A stretch of DNA of 25,518 nt from Firmicutes bacterium UBA7709 (lineage in GTDB: Bacteria > Bacillota_A > Clostridia > Peptostreptococcales > Anaerovoracaceae). The stretch spans positions 1,376 to 26,893 of the forward strand of contig DLFX01000259.1 of NCBI GenBank assembly GCA_002482405.1. The letters run 5' to 3'. The notes beneath the pieces are model-generated. The model saw nothing but the letters and a program-made list of their open reading frames with translations, searched no databases and was not told the DNA's origin. Positions 7,918-15,413 of this stretch are shown one piece after another (the first letter of the stretch is position 1; each line of letters opens with the position of its first letter). A program made the position numbers and the translations under genes.

Positions 7918-8373
7918 TCATTTGATGAAGATTGAGCCTCTATCTCTGTCTAATGTCTTTGAAGTCAAGTTAATCAGAAATTCCTCAACTGCCGAAATAC
8001 TCGCTATACAACAAATAGCTATTGCTGTTATTTCTTCCCCGAAAACCCAAAATAGAAAAGGAAAGAAAAATAAGACGATACCTGTGGATTTATTGGCATA
8101 GGTATGTAGAAAAGCAAGCCGATGATACTTTGCGGACTCATAAGCGGCCAATACTACAAGGAAGCCCAAAATCAATTTGCCGATTCCCCTTTTTCTGTAT
8201 CCGAACACTTTCATCAACGAGATACTTGTCCGGCTTTCATCAACCACCAGGCCGGTAACAAGATAGATAATGATCAGACCCAATACAAATGTAAGGCTTA
8301 TCCCCTTTAACACTTCGCTTTTGCCTTCTCCCGAGCCATAGCTCTTTTTCAAATTTTCTATCGCAATAAACAT
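7918..8373 (-). pseudogene. Chimeric remnant: ABC ATPase start + FtsX-like permease piece + CDP-alcohol phosphatidyltransferase end
   Basis: This 151-codon open frame reads as three unrelated fragments. Residues 1 to about 28 are the start of a MacB/LolD-type ATPase (FIAIENLKKSYGSGEGKSEV, then LKGISL) and stop before any Walker A. Residues about 29-70 match the C-terminal part of an FtsX-family permease (ESRTSISLMKVFGYRKRGIG). From about 75 on the sequence fits the end of a clostridial CDP-alcohol phosphatidyltransferase (HRLAFLHTYANKSTG and the terminal INLTSKTLDRDRGSIF). Two deletions that happened to stay in frame would produce this. It starts 2 bases after the TetR gene with a GGGGAG site, so it is still placed for translation. 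None of the three activities can survive. The family assignments of the fragments are from memory of those families. Confidence 0.75.
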
Positions 8374-8375
8374 AT

Positions 8376-9011
8376 TTATCTCCCCATTCCGTTTTTTAAT
8401 AACGAAACCATGTTTTTCAAATAGTTTTCCATTTCATGGTATAAGTCATCCGTTGGCTCAAAGTCAAAATTCTTTGCTATTTCAAGGATCTTTGTATCAA
8501 ATTTTTCCGTTATCCCCTGAAAAAACAGCAGAAGCGTTTTGTCGTCCAGGTCGGCGCGAACCGTTCCTTTCTTCTTGCCGTTAGCAATCAATTTCAGCTC
8601 ATATTCCTCGCCGACCCGATTTAACGCTTCATTTGTTTCCCTTGTCAGGCTGCCATATTTGCCCGAGACGACGTCTATGGAAAACGCTACCAGCAGGTGT
8701 TCTTTTTTTATTAATTCAAAACGTTCGCGGCTTCCGGAAAGAAAGTAGTCGTAGACGTCCATGTCCTTCAGCGGAGTCTGCCTGTCGATAATCCTCATAA
8801 AATACTCCAGCGACCACGTTACGGAGTATAAAAACAGATCCTTTTTATCGTCAAAATATTGATAGATACTGCCTTTGGCAACCTCCGCCTTTTTAGCGAT
8901 CGCTTCTATTTTGGCCTTTTCAAATCCATGAGTTCGAAATTCCTCAATTGCAGCCCGTATGACCCTTTCTTTCTTGTCGTTGTCAAGACGGTTAAATGTT
9001 CTTTTTGGCAA
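8376..9011 (-). CDS. TetR/AcrR-family transcriptional regulator
   Basis: A 211-residue repressor. The N-terminal DNA-binding domain holds a helix-turn-helix at about 33-53 (IEAIAKKAEVAKGSIYQYF), typical of the family; the C-terminal ligand domain is helical and diverges from named members. Its promoter contains an 18-base palindrome between the -35 and -10 hexamers, so autorepression is likely. The gene directly downstream is the fused remains of an ABC/FtsX transporter, which in related TetR-ABC-FtsX loci is the regulated target. It therefore appears to be an orphaned local repressor whose original target has been deleted, though it may still control itself or distant sites. Confidence 0.92.
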   Translation of the reverse strand: MPKRTFNRLDNDKKERVIRAAIEEFRTHGFEKAKIEAIAKKAEVAKGSIYQYFDDKKDLFLYSVTWSLEYFMRIIDRQTPLKDMDVYDYFLSGSRERFELIKKEHLLVAFSIDVVSGKYGSLTRETNEALNRVGEEYELKLIANGKKKGTVRADLDDKTLLLFFQGITEKFDTKILEIAKNFDFEPTDDLYHEMENYLKNMVSLLKNGMGR

Positions 9012-9050
9012 TGTACTTCACCTCTCTATTCAGTGTGACCCATAAGTCAT

Positions 9051-9080
9051 ATTACATGACTAGTCAGTCATGATTGTCAA
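9051..9080 (-). promoter_or_regulatory. Promoter of the TetR gene
   Basis: On the minus strand TTGACA (9080-9075) and TGTAAT (9056-9051) are 18 bases apart. The spacer is almost filled by the palindromic operator. Confidence 0.55.
9055..9072. promoter_or_regulatory. Palindromic TetR operator
   Basis: CATGACTAGTCAGTCATG has CATGAC/GTCATG outer arms and also contains the perfect 10-base palindrome TGACTAGTCA. Placement between -35 and -10 is the usual arrangement for steric repression. That the adjacent TetR protein binds it is inferred. Confidence 0.7.
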
Positions 9081-9293
9081 TCAGTAAAAACCATCCAATC
9101 TATCAATACGGTTCAATGCTTCCCACATATGTATCATAGCCAATAATTTCGAAGCCAAAACCATTCCGGCATATACTCGTACTGAGATGATTTTGCAGAT
9201 TTGCCGAGGAAAAAAGGATTTTTATCCATGCTCTCCGATCGGAAATATCTTTTATAATTTCCGGCAAACTATAACTGTTAGGAGGTGATCAGC

Positions 9294-10295
9294 GTGAATA
9301 TGGATTTTGATGCGGTGTATTATGAACCGGGTGCGCTTGATTATAAGCTGGGACAGATGCTGCAACACAAATATGTAAACCTGGCTTGGATACCGATAGA
9401 AAATCACAACAGAATACCGGAAATGACAGCGGCGGATAACTCGAACTTTCCAAAGCTAAAAAAACATCTGATTATCGGAATCAGAAAGACGCACCGATAC
9501 GTGCCGAACCACAAGGTATCCGACTGGCTGGTACCCTACACATCCTCAGGCTGCAGGGCAATGTGCCTATACTGCTATCTGGTATGCAATTATAATAAAT
9601 GCGCCTATCTGCGCCTGTTTGTCAATCGCGAGCAAATGCTGGACAGACTGCTTAAAAAGGACGCCGCAGCTTTCGTACCGCAAACCTTTGAGATTGGCAG
9701 CAACAGTGATTTACTGCTGGAAAACACAATAACGGATAATTTGCTCTATACAATCGAGCGTTTTGCGCGTGAAGGTCGCGGGAGCCTGACGTTTCCGACA
9801 AAATTTGATATGGTAACTCCGTTGCTTAACCTTGACCACCGGGGGAAGACCATATTTCGTATGAGCGTGAACCCGCAGGAAATAATAAGTCGCATAGAGT
9901 TGGGCACTTCCCCGCTGCCTGAAAGAATCTGTGCGCTGAACGACATGGCGCAAGCGGGATATCCGGTGGGGCTGTTGATTGCACCTGTAATTCTTCTTCC
10001 GGATTGGAAGCGCCTGTATGGAGAATTGGTAGAGCGCTTGGCAGAAGAGCTGAGCGGCAGGGTCATTCAAAATGGCTTTATAGAAATTATACTAATGACA
10101 TACAGCTTCGTACAAAATGCCATTAACACCGAGGCTTTCCCAAATGCCGTACAGCTTTTTGACCGGGAAACCATGACCGGACGTGGGCGCGGCAAATACT
10201 GCTATCGAAACGATATCCGCGCAGACGCCGAGTTATTTTTGCGGGAAAAGCTTTCACGCTGGTTGGGGACTATGCCTATACTGTATATTTCATAA
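9294..10295 (+). CDS. Spore photoproduct lyase family radical SAM protein (SplB-like)
   Basis: A 333-residue homologue of SplB, the radical SAM enzyme that reverses the thymine dimer formed in UV-irradiated spores. The cluster motif is CxxxCxxC (Cys87, Cys91, Cys94), the spacing particular to SplB, followed by Tyr. Downstream blocks such as FRMSVNP, GTSPLPERI and AGYPVGLLIAPV line up with SplB, as does the C-terminal GRGKYCYRND. At FEIGSNSD (about 132-139) the recalled B. subtilis sequence has FEAACTSD, whose Cys141 donates a hydrogen atom; here it is Ser136. GTG at 9294 is preferred because GGAGGTGA (9281-9288) sits just before it; a GTG at 9285 lies inside that site. Downstream is a strong terminator. 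It may be a paralogue with altered chemistry. Confidence 0.88.
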   Translation: MNMDFDAVYYEPGALDYKLGQMLQHKYVNLAWIPIENHNRIPEMTAADNSNFPKLKKHLIIGIRKTHRYVPNHKVSDWLVPYTSSGCRAMCLYCYLVCNYNKCAYLRLFVNREQMLDRLLKKDAAAFVPQTFEIGSNSDLLLENTITDNLLYTIERFAREGRGSLTFPTKFDMVTPLLNLDHRGKTIFRMSVNPQEIISRIELGTSPLPERICALNDMAQAGYPVGLLIAPVILLPDWKRLYGELVERLAEELSGRVIQNGFIEIILMTYSFVQNAINTEAFPNAVQLFDRETMTGRGRGKYCYRNDIRADAELFLREKLSRWLGTMPILYIS

Positions 10296-10306
10296 TACTT
10301 TTCAAG

Positions 10307-10341
10307 ATCAACGTTTCCAAAATGCTGGAAACGTTGATTTT
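10307..10341 (+). terminator. Strong terminator after the SplB-like gene
   Basis: ATCAACGTTTCCA (10307-10319) pairs perfectly over 13 bases with TGGAAACGTTGAT (10326-10338) around a 6-base loop, followed by a short T-run. It starts 12 bases after the stop codon. Confidence 0.85.
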
Positions 10342-10342
10342 C

Positions 10343-10495
10343 ATGGTCGATAAAGCAAATAGCTTAGCCCGAACAAAATGGATGTGTTCAAGCTTCATGG
10401 GCTATCTCAAGGGAAAAAGTGCACTGATGATGTTTGAAAGACATGCAAACTCTTCACTCAAGAAATTTGCCTTCTATTTCGGTGCTTATTTTTAA
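10343..10495 (+). pseudogene. IS200/IS605-type transposase (TnpA) fragment
   Basis: A 50-codon open frame contains FMGYLKGKSALMMFERHAN, which matches the conserved segment of IS200-type TnpA that follows the catalytic HUH region (family form: S.FMGYLKGKS.L.IF.RHAN). Both the upstream HUH motif and the downstream tyrosine-bearing part are missing, and the frame closes with TAA at 10493. No element ends are evident. It marks an old insertion between the SplB-like gene and the converging TetR gene. Confidence 0.7.
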
Positions 10496-10509
10496 CTATG
10501 ATGGCAAAC

Positions 10510-11115
10510 TTATTTTAACCTGTCATTCGTATTATGAAGAAAACAGATTCCATTCTGTATTAAATCATCAGCTACCTGAGCCAGTTGTTCCGGAGTGATC
10601 TTCATCCCATTGCCCATCCAGTCCTGAAGCAATCCAATACATCCAGATACGGCATAAGTCGCGAAAAATTGATAGTTCTGAAGCTCCTTTTGAGGGCAGA
10701 CCTCCATAATCGATCGGAAGCACTTTTCTTCCACCATCTTCTTTAATTTCTCGACAAACGCAATATCTCCTTGTGAGCCAAGTAGCATTCGGCAGAATTG
10801 TTGGTTCTCTTTTATATACAGAAATAGTTCCTCGATATAAGGCTTGGGAGTGCCCTTTAAAACAGATCCCGGGAATTTGTCTGCAATCTCATTTAAATTG
10901 GATATCATCTCATTTTCGATTTGGTTTAACATATCGTAGATATCTTTGTAATGAAGATAGAATGTTCCTCTGTTTAAGTCAGCAAGATCCACGATCTCCT
11001 TAACGGTGATATCATTAATATTCTTTTCTGTCAGCAATGATGCAAGGCTGTCTTTTAATAATTTCTTCGTTCTTCTTACTCGGCGGTCATCCGAACTTTT
11101 CTTTAAATACTCCAT
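10510..11115 (-). CDS. TetR-family regulator diverging from the MMPL operon
   Basis: A 201-residue TetR-type repressor. The helix-turn-helix lies at about 36-56 (ITVKEIVDLADLNRGTFYLH), and the C-terminal part resembles the TetR_C_8/DhaS-like ligand domain common in Firmicutes. The start at 11115 is chosen because GGGAG lies 8 bases upstream; a longer frame from 11184 has no ribosome site and would overlap the probable operator. It diverges from the MMPL exporter gene, and a 10-bp inverted repeat brackets the exporter's promoter, so it most likely represses the exporter operon until an amphiphilic ligand appears. Nothing in the sequence identifies that ligand. Confidence 0.92.
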   Translation of the reverse strand: MEYLKKSSDDRRVRRTKKLLKDSLASLLTEKNINDITVKEIVDLADLNRGTFYLHYKDIYDMLNQIENEMISNLNEIADKFPGSVLKGTPKPYIEELFLYIKENQQFCRMLLGSQGDIAFVEKLKKMVEEKCFRSIMEVCPQKELQNYQFFATYAVSGCIGLLQDWMGNGMKITPEQLAQVADDLIQNGICFLHNTNDRLK

Positions 11116-11162
11116 AAAATTTGCTCCCAGACGTTCCGTAATCAACAAATTAAATTGATTAT

Positions 11163-11248
11163 GTTGACTAATGTACAAACCCATTTGCTATTAATCATTG
11201 TCTTTTTTTAATACACTCAGTATAATTGAAAGCATAGAATTAGTCAAC
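11163..11248. promoter_or_regulatory. Inverted repeat pair flanking the MMPL promoter
   Basis: GTTGACTAAT (11163-11172) and its exact reverse complement ATTAGTCAAC (11239-11248) lie on either side of the promoter at 11198-11226. The downstream arm runs into the palindrome AACACGTGTT (11246-11255). These are candidate TetR operator sites allowing looping or dual occupancy. Confidence 0.5.
11198..11226 (+). promoter_or_regulatory. Promoter of the MMPL operon
   Basis: TTGTCT (11198-11203) and TATAAT (11221-11226) are 17 bases apart. The leader to the ATG at 11298 is about 65 bases. Confidence 0.7.
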
Positions 11249-11297
11249 ACGTGTTTATTATTGATCATAAATCTACTGCATAGAAAATGGTGGTATA

Positions 11298-13487
11298 ATG
11301 CTAAAATCCGGAAACAAGAAGAAGTCATATAAGAGAAGAGATAAATTAATCAGTCAGGCAATTATTGATTTCATCATTTACAAAAGCAAATGGATCGAAA
11401 AAATATTTGCCGTTCTGTTTATTATCACAGCAGTCTGCTTTCCAATCGTACAGATCAATTACGATCTCAGCAAGTATCTGCCCGGTGATATGCTCTCCAG
11501 GCAGGGAATCGATCTGATGGAGGATGAATTCGGCTATCCTGGAACGGCCAGAATTATGATCAGCGATGTTTCTATTTATGAAGCAAAGCTGGATAAAGAT
11601 AAAATTGAAAATATTCCCGGCGTGGATCGTGTGCAGTGGGCGGACTCCATCGAGGAGATCTATCAATCCAGCCTATTTATCCCATATAACGATATCGAGG
11701 ACTATTACAAGGATCGAAGTGCGATCATGGATGTAACTTTTGTTGGCAACGATTCCGACCAACGGACCAGGGATGCAATCACGCAAATAGAAGAGTTGCT
11801 TGGAGAGAAAGGGCATCTCGGCGGACCGGCAGTGCAGGATAAATTTCTGAATGAAGTAATCATGAAAGAAATGATGTTTATCATGGCATTCGCCGTGCTG
11901 GTCATACTGGGTATTTTGATACTCACCACAAACTCTTGGTTTGAGCCTTTGATATTTCTAAGTGTCATCCTGATCTCTATTGTAATCAATATGGGCAGCA
12001 ATCTCATGTTCGGCTCAATCTCATCCATGACATTAAGTGTTGCCGCAGTGCTCCAGCTTGCTATTGCAATGGACTACACGATTATTCTTCTGGATAATTT
12101 TGCAAAGCAGCGCAAAAATAATCAACCGCTGGAAGAAGCCTTGTCCAATGCAATCAGAAAAAGTATGGTACCTATTTCTTCCGCTGGCTCAGCGGCCATC
12201 GCAGGCTTTTTAGCGCTCGTTCTGATGAGATATACCATTGGAATGGATATGGGGCTGGTTCTGGCAAAAGGAATTGCAATCAGCCTTGTGACCGTAGTTT
12301 TTCTGACACCAGCTTTCATCATCAGATGGTATAGGCTCGTCGAAAGAACAGCACATAAGCCGCTGACTCCTTCCTTCCTGCCACTGGCAAAAAAAGTTTA
12401 CAGGCACCGTTTGCTGTTTCTTGCAATAACGCTGGTTTTATCAGTGCCTTCCTACATCGCAAAGGATATGACGGATTTTACATTCGGTAACGATGCAATG
12501 GGTTTATCAGAAGGTACGGTTGTATATAACGACGAGCAGATCATGAACAAGGAATTTGGCAGGAACAACCTCGTGCTTGTGATGATTCCCAACACCTCCA
12601 TGGTTTCAGAAAAACTTTTATCCGACGAGCTTGAAGATTTGGACTATGTGAAATATGCGACTTCGCTTGCCAATCTCCTTCCCGAAGGCGTACCGGAAGA
12701 TTTTCTCCCGCATAGTGAAACAAAATTACTGCATACAAAAAACTATGCAAGAATCCTGATCTCTATTAAAACTGCTACGGAAAGTGATCTGGCGTTCAAA
12801 AGTGTTGATGAAATCACACAAATCGTAAAGAGTTACTATCCGAACGGATCTTATGTGATTGGCGTTACTCCGTCAACGCAGGATATTAAAGCGGTTATTG
12901 TTGATGACTGGAGGAAAATAGATAAGCTATCACTTTTAGGAGTCGCTTTGGCAATTATGTTTGCATTCCGATCCCTCGCACTTCCCGTAGTGCTCATGAT
13001 ACCAATAGAAATGGCTACCTTTATCAACATGGCAGTGCCTTATCTTGCCGGTGATGAGATCATGTTTATGGGTTATATTATCGTCAGTTGTCTGCAGCTC
13101 GGAGCAACCATTGATTATTCCATAGTAATGACGCATCACTATCTTGAGCATAGAAAAGAATATGACAAAATCAAAGCCTCCATGATAGCAACTTCAGAAA
13201 GTGCACTGCCGATCATAACTTCCGGCACGATACTTATGGTGGCGGGTTATGGTGTATACTTCCTGTCAAGCGTCGCTGCAATCGCCGACCTGGGGCATTT
13301 AATCGGAAGAGGAGCAATTCTCAGTATGATTATGGTATTAGCGTTGCTGCCGAATCTATTTATATGGACAGATCGATTTATTATATTAAAAAACGGTAAT
13401 TTAACACCTAATTTTATTTTGAAATATTTAAATAGAAAACAAAAACAGCAAGGAGGCGTCGTAAATGAAAAAGACGATAACCAATAA
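11298..13487 (+). CDS. MMPL/RND-family exporter
   Basis: A 729-residue membrane transporter made of two homologous halves, each with one N-terminal membrane helix, a large outside loop and five more helices. The fourth helix of each half has an Asp-Tyr pair, Asp259-Tyr260 (AMDYTII) and Asp606-Tyr607 (TIDYSIV), matching the proton-relay DY pairs known from MmpL3-type proteins. It therefore looks like a proton-driven exporter of a hydrophobic or amphiphilic compound. The ribosome site (GGTGG) is modest. The secreted partner gene begins 23 bases before this stop, so the two are translationally coupled. The TetR gene diverges from it. Cargo is unknown; lipid, antibiotic or fatty acid derivatives are typical for the family. 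Confidence 0.92.
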   Translation: MLKSGNKKKSYKRRDKLISQAIIDFIIYKSKWIEKIFAVLFIITAVCFPIVQINYDLSKYLPGDMLSRQGIDLMEDEFGYPGTARIMISDVSIYEAKLDKDKIENIPGVDRVQWADSIEEIYQSSLFIPYNDIEDYYKDRSAIMDVTFVGNDSDQRTRDAITQIEELLGEKGHLGGPAVQDKFLNEVIMKEMMFIMAFAVLVILGILILTTNSWFEPLIFLSVILISIVINMGSNLMFGSISSMTLSVAAVLQLAIAMDYTIILLDNFAKQRKNNQPLEEALSNAIRKSMVPISSAGSAAIAGFLALVLMRYTIGMDMGLVLAKGIAISLVTVVFLTPAFIIRWYRLVERTAHKPLTPSFLPLAKKVYRHRLLFLAITLVLSVPSYIAKDMTDFTFGNDAMGLSEGTVVYNDEQIMNKEFGRNNLVLVMIPNTSMVSEKLLSDELEDLDYVKYATSLANLLPEGVPEDFLPHSETKLLHTKNYARILISIKTATESDLAFKSVDEITQIVKSYYPNGSYVIGVTPSTQDIKAVIVDDWRKIDKLSLLGVALAIMFAFRSLALPVVLMIPIEMATFINMAVPYLAGDEIMFMGYIIVSCLQLGATIDYSIVMTHHYLEHRKEYDKIKASMIATSESALPIITSGTILMVAGYGVYFLSSVAAIADLGHLIGRGAILSMIMVLALLPNLFIWTDRFIILKNGNLTPNFILKYLNRKQKQQGGVVNEKDDNQ

Positions 13488-15348
13488 ATTCATTTCCCTG
13501 GTGCTAACAGGAGTTATAGTGACAACTGCTGGAATCCCCTTCTGCGCAGTTTCCTATGCGGCGCCTCCTTCCGTTTCTGTCGATGAGGCTGTTTACGTCA
13601 ACCTAGACTATTATGGAGGAGTTTCAAACGTAAGCATTGTAAAGGGCTGTGATCTGAATGGGAATTCAGCCTTTACCGATTACGGCTCCTACGAGTCTGT
13701 TACTAATATGTCAGGATACGATAAACCCGTGCTGACCGCTGATGGCGTTAAATGGAATCTCAACAAAATAAAGGACCATCAGAGATTTTACTTTGACGGT
13801 ACATTAAAAAACAATACGATTGAATTTCCCTGGACATTTGATGTGTCATACAAACTCGACGGTGTTCCGGCGAGGGCGGAAGACCTGGCGGGGGTTTCCG
13901 GCCTGATTGAAATCAATATCAATGCTGCCCCAAATGAAAAGGCCAAAGAATACCATAAAAATAATATGCTCCTTCAAGTCGCAGCCTATATCGATATGGA
14001 GGATACCTACAGCCTGGATGCTCCAGGTTCTCAGTTGCAGTCCGTCGGTTCAAAAAAGGCAGTTGTTTTTTCCGCGCTTCCCGGGGAAGCGGAAACCTTT
14101 ACCATTCGAGTCGGCACAAACAGTTTCGAAAATCAAGGCATCACAATGATGATGATGCCCGGCACTCTGGAGCAGTTTAAAGATATCAAGGATTTGAAAG
14201 AAGCAAAAGATACACTTGAAGATTCAAGCGATGCCATCTATACCAGCATCAATGAAATTCTGAGAACGATGGAGAGTATGAACTCCGGACTTTCCGAACT
14301 GAAAAGCGGAACTGCCGGATTGGAAGAGGCCAGAAGCAATTTTAGTTCAGGTAAAGATCAGATGAATCAGGATTTTGACAAGACAATCGAAGATCTGAAT
14401 GCCGTCAACGAGCAGCTTCAAACCTTGATTCCATATTTCGAAACCGGAAAGCGAATGATCCGGTCGATCAACAATGACATCGAGGATATTACCGATACGC
14501 TGGAAGAATATGAAGATCCGCTCAATGATACGGATGATTCCATTACTGTGATCCAGTCTGACTTAGCTGCTCTGAGAACTGCACTAAATACGCTTAGTTC
14601 GCAGATGAATGATATGCTGACGAATATGTCTGCCGCTGCAGCAGTGCCGGGAGGCGCCGCATTGTACGATATCGCCGAATTGCAGGGGGAAGCGGCCATG
14701 GCTGCTGCCTTGGGCAGCTATATGGATGAAATCAGCTCTTTACTAACAGAAACAATCAAACTAGGTGATACAGCCAAAGATGTCATCGGAATTACGAATG
14801 ATCTGATTGACGATATGGAAGATGCAGGCGATACCTTCGATCGATATGAAGACGATATGATCAATCTGCTTGATGATACGGAACAATTGACAACATTGGT
14901 CAACAGCAGCCTGAGCAGCACCATTGTATATTTATCCTATTCAAAGACGCTGATCCAGCAGACTGGTGACATACTTGATCCTGCCATGGAAAAATCATTG
15001 AAGGCGATCATCGATCTTCTCGACAAAAGCCTGCAAAACATGGATGATATTACAGCACTCAAAAAAGCTAATTCAACAATAAAGAATACGGTTGATGAGC
15101 AGTTTGACAAATTCGAGGATGAAAACAAATTCCTGAATCTTGACGCCGAAGCTCCGCTGCAATCTTTTACCTCGGATAAAAATCCGCCGCCTGCGACGGT
15201 ACAGGTTATCCTTCGCACACAGGAAATCAGTCTGGACAGTGCAGATAACAACAAGGAGCTCGAAACTGAAAAAGAAGACAAAGGACTCCTGGCTAGAATC
15301 ATCGATATTTTCATTGAAATAAAAGATAAGATAACTGGCTTGCTTTAG
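13465..15348 (+). CDS. Secreted coiled-coil protein, partner of the MMPL exporter
   Basis: A 627-residue protein with a clear signal peptide: MKKTITNK, a hydrophobic core, and a likely cut after VSYA (about residue 32). About 200 residues of beta-rich sequence are followed by a long helical part rich in Glu, Asp, Leu and Ser with heptad-like spacing (for example MNSGLSELKSGTAGLEEA near 271-288), resembling the coiled-coil regions of YhgE/Pip-type and SMP-like exported proteins. No LPXTG signal or strong C-terminal membrane anchor is seen; the last 20 residues form an amphipathic helix. AAGGAGG precedes the ATG, and the gene overlaps the exporter gene by 23 bases. A periplasm-side adaptor or scaffold for the exporter is a reasonable inference. 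I do not recognise a named family. Confidence 0.82.
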   Translation: MKKTITNKFISLVLTGVIVTTAGIPFCAVSYAAPPSVSVDEAVYVNLDYYGGVSNVSIVKGCDLNGNSAFTDYGSYESVTNMSGYDKPVLTADGVKWNLNKIKDHQRFYFDGTLKNNTIEFPWTFDVSYKLDGVPARAEDLAGVSGLIEININAAPNEKAKEYHKNNMLLQVAAYIDMEDTYSLDAPGSQLQSVGSKKAVVFSALPGEAETFTIRVGTNSFENQGITMMMMPGTLEQFKDIKDLKEAKDTLEDSSDAIYTSINEILRTMESMNSGLSELKSGTAGLEEARSNFSSGKDQMNQDFDKTIEDLNAVNEQLQTLIPYFETGKRMIRSINNDIEDITDTLEEYEDPLNDTDDSITVIQSDLAALRTALNTLSSQMNDMLTNMSAAAAVPGGAALYDIAELQGEAAMAAALGSYMDEISSLLTETIKLGDTAKDVIGITNDLIDDMEDAGDTFDRYEDDMINLLDDTEQLTTLVNSSLSSTIVYLSYSKTLIQQTGDILDPAMEKSLKAIIDLLDKSLQNMDDITALKKANSTIKNTVDEQFDKFEDENKFLNLDAEAPLQSFTSDKNPPPATVQVILRTQEISLDSADNNKELETEKEDKGLLARIIDIFIEIKDKITGLL

Positions 15349-15361
15349 TCAATTATCATAC

Positions 15362-15374
15362 ATGAGCCGCTCAT
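15362..15374. repeat. Small palindrome before the ACMSD-like gene
   Basis: ATGAGC-C-GCTCAT forms a 6-bp inverted repeat in the 65-base gap between the secreted protein gene and the amidohydrolase gene. It might be a protein site or a minor hairpin; no T-run follows. Confidence 0.35.
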
Positions 15375-15413
15375 ATACAATTACTAAAATCCAAGTAAAG
15401 GAGATTAATAAAA

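Noticed and set aside
7853..8101. 82-residue plus-strand frame and a TTGACG/TAGACT pair before it
   Set aside because: It is antisense to the chimeric remnant, has no ribosome site, and the -10 match is poor.
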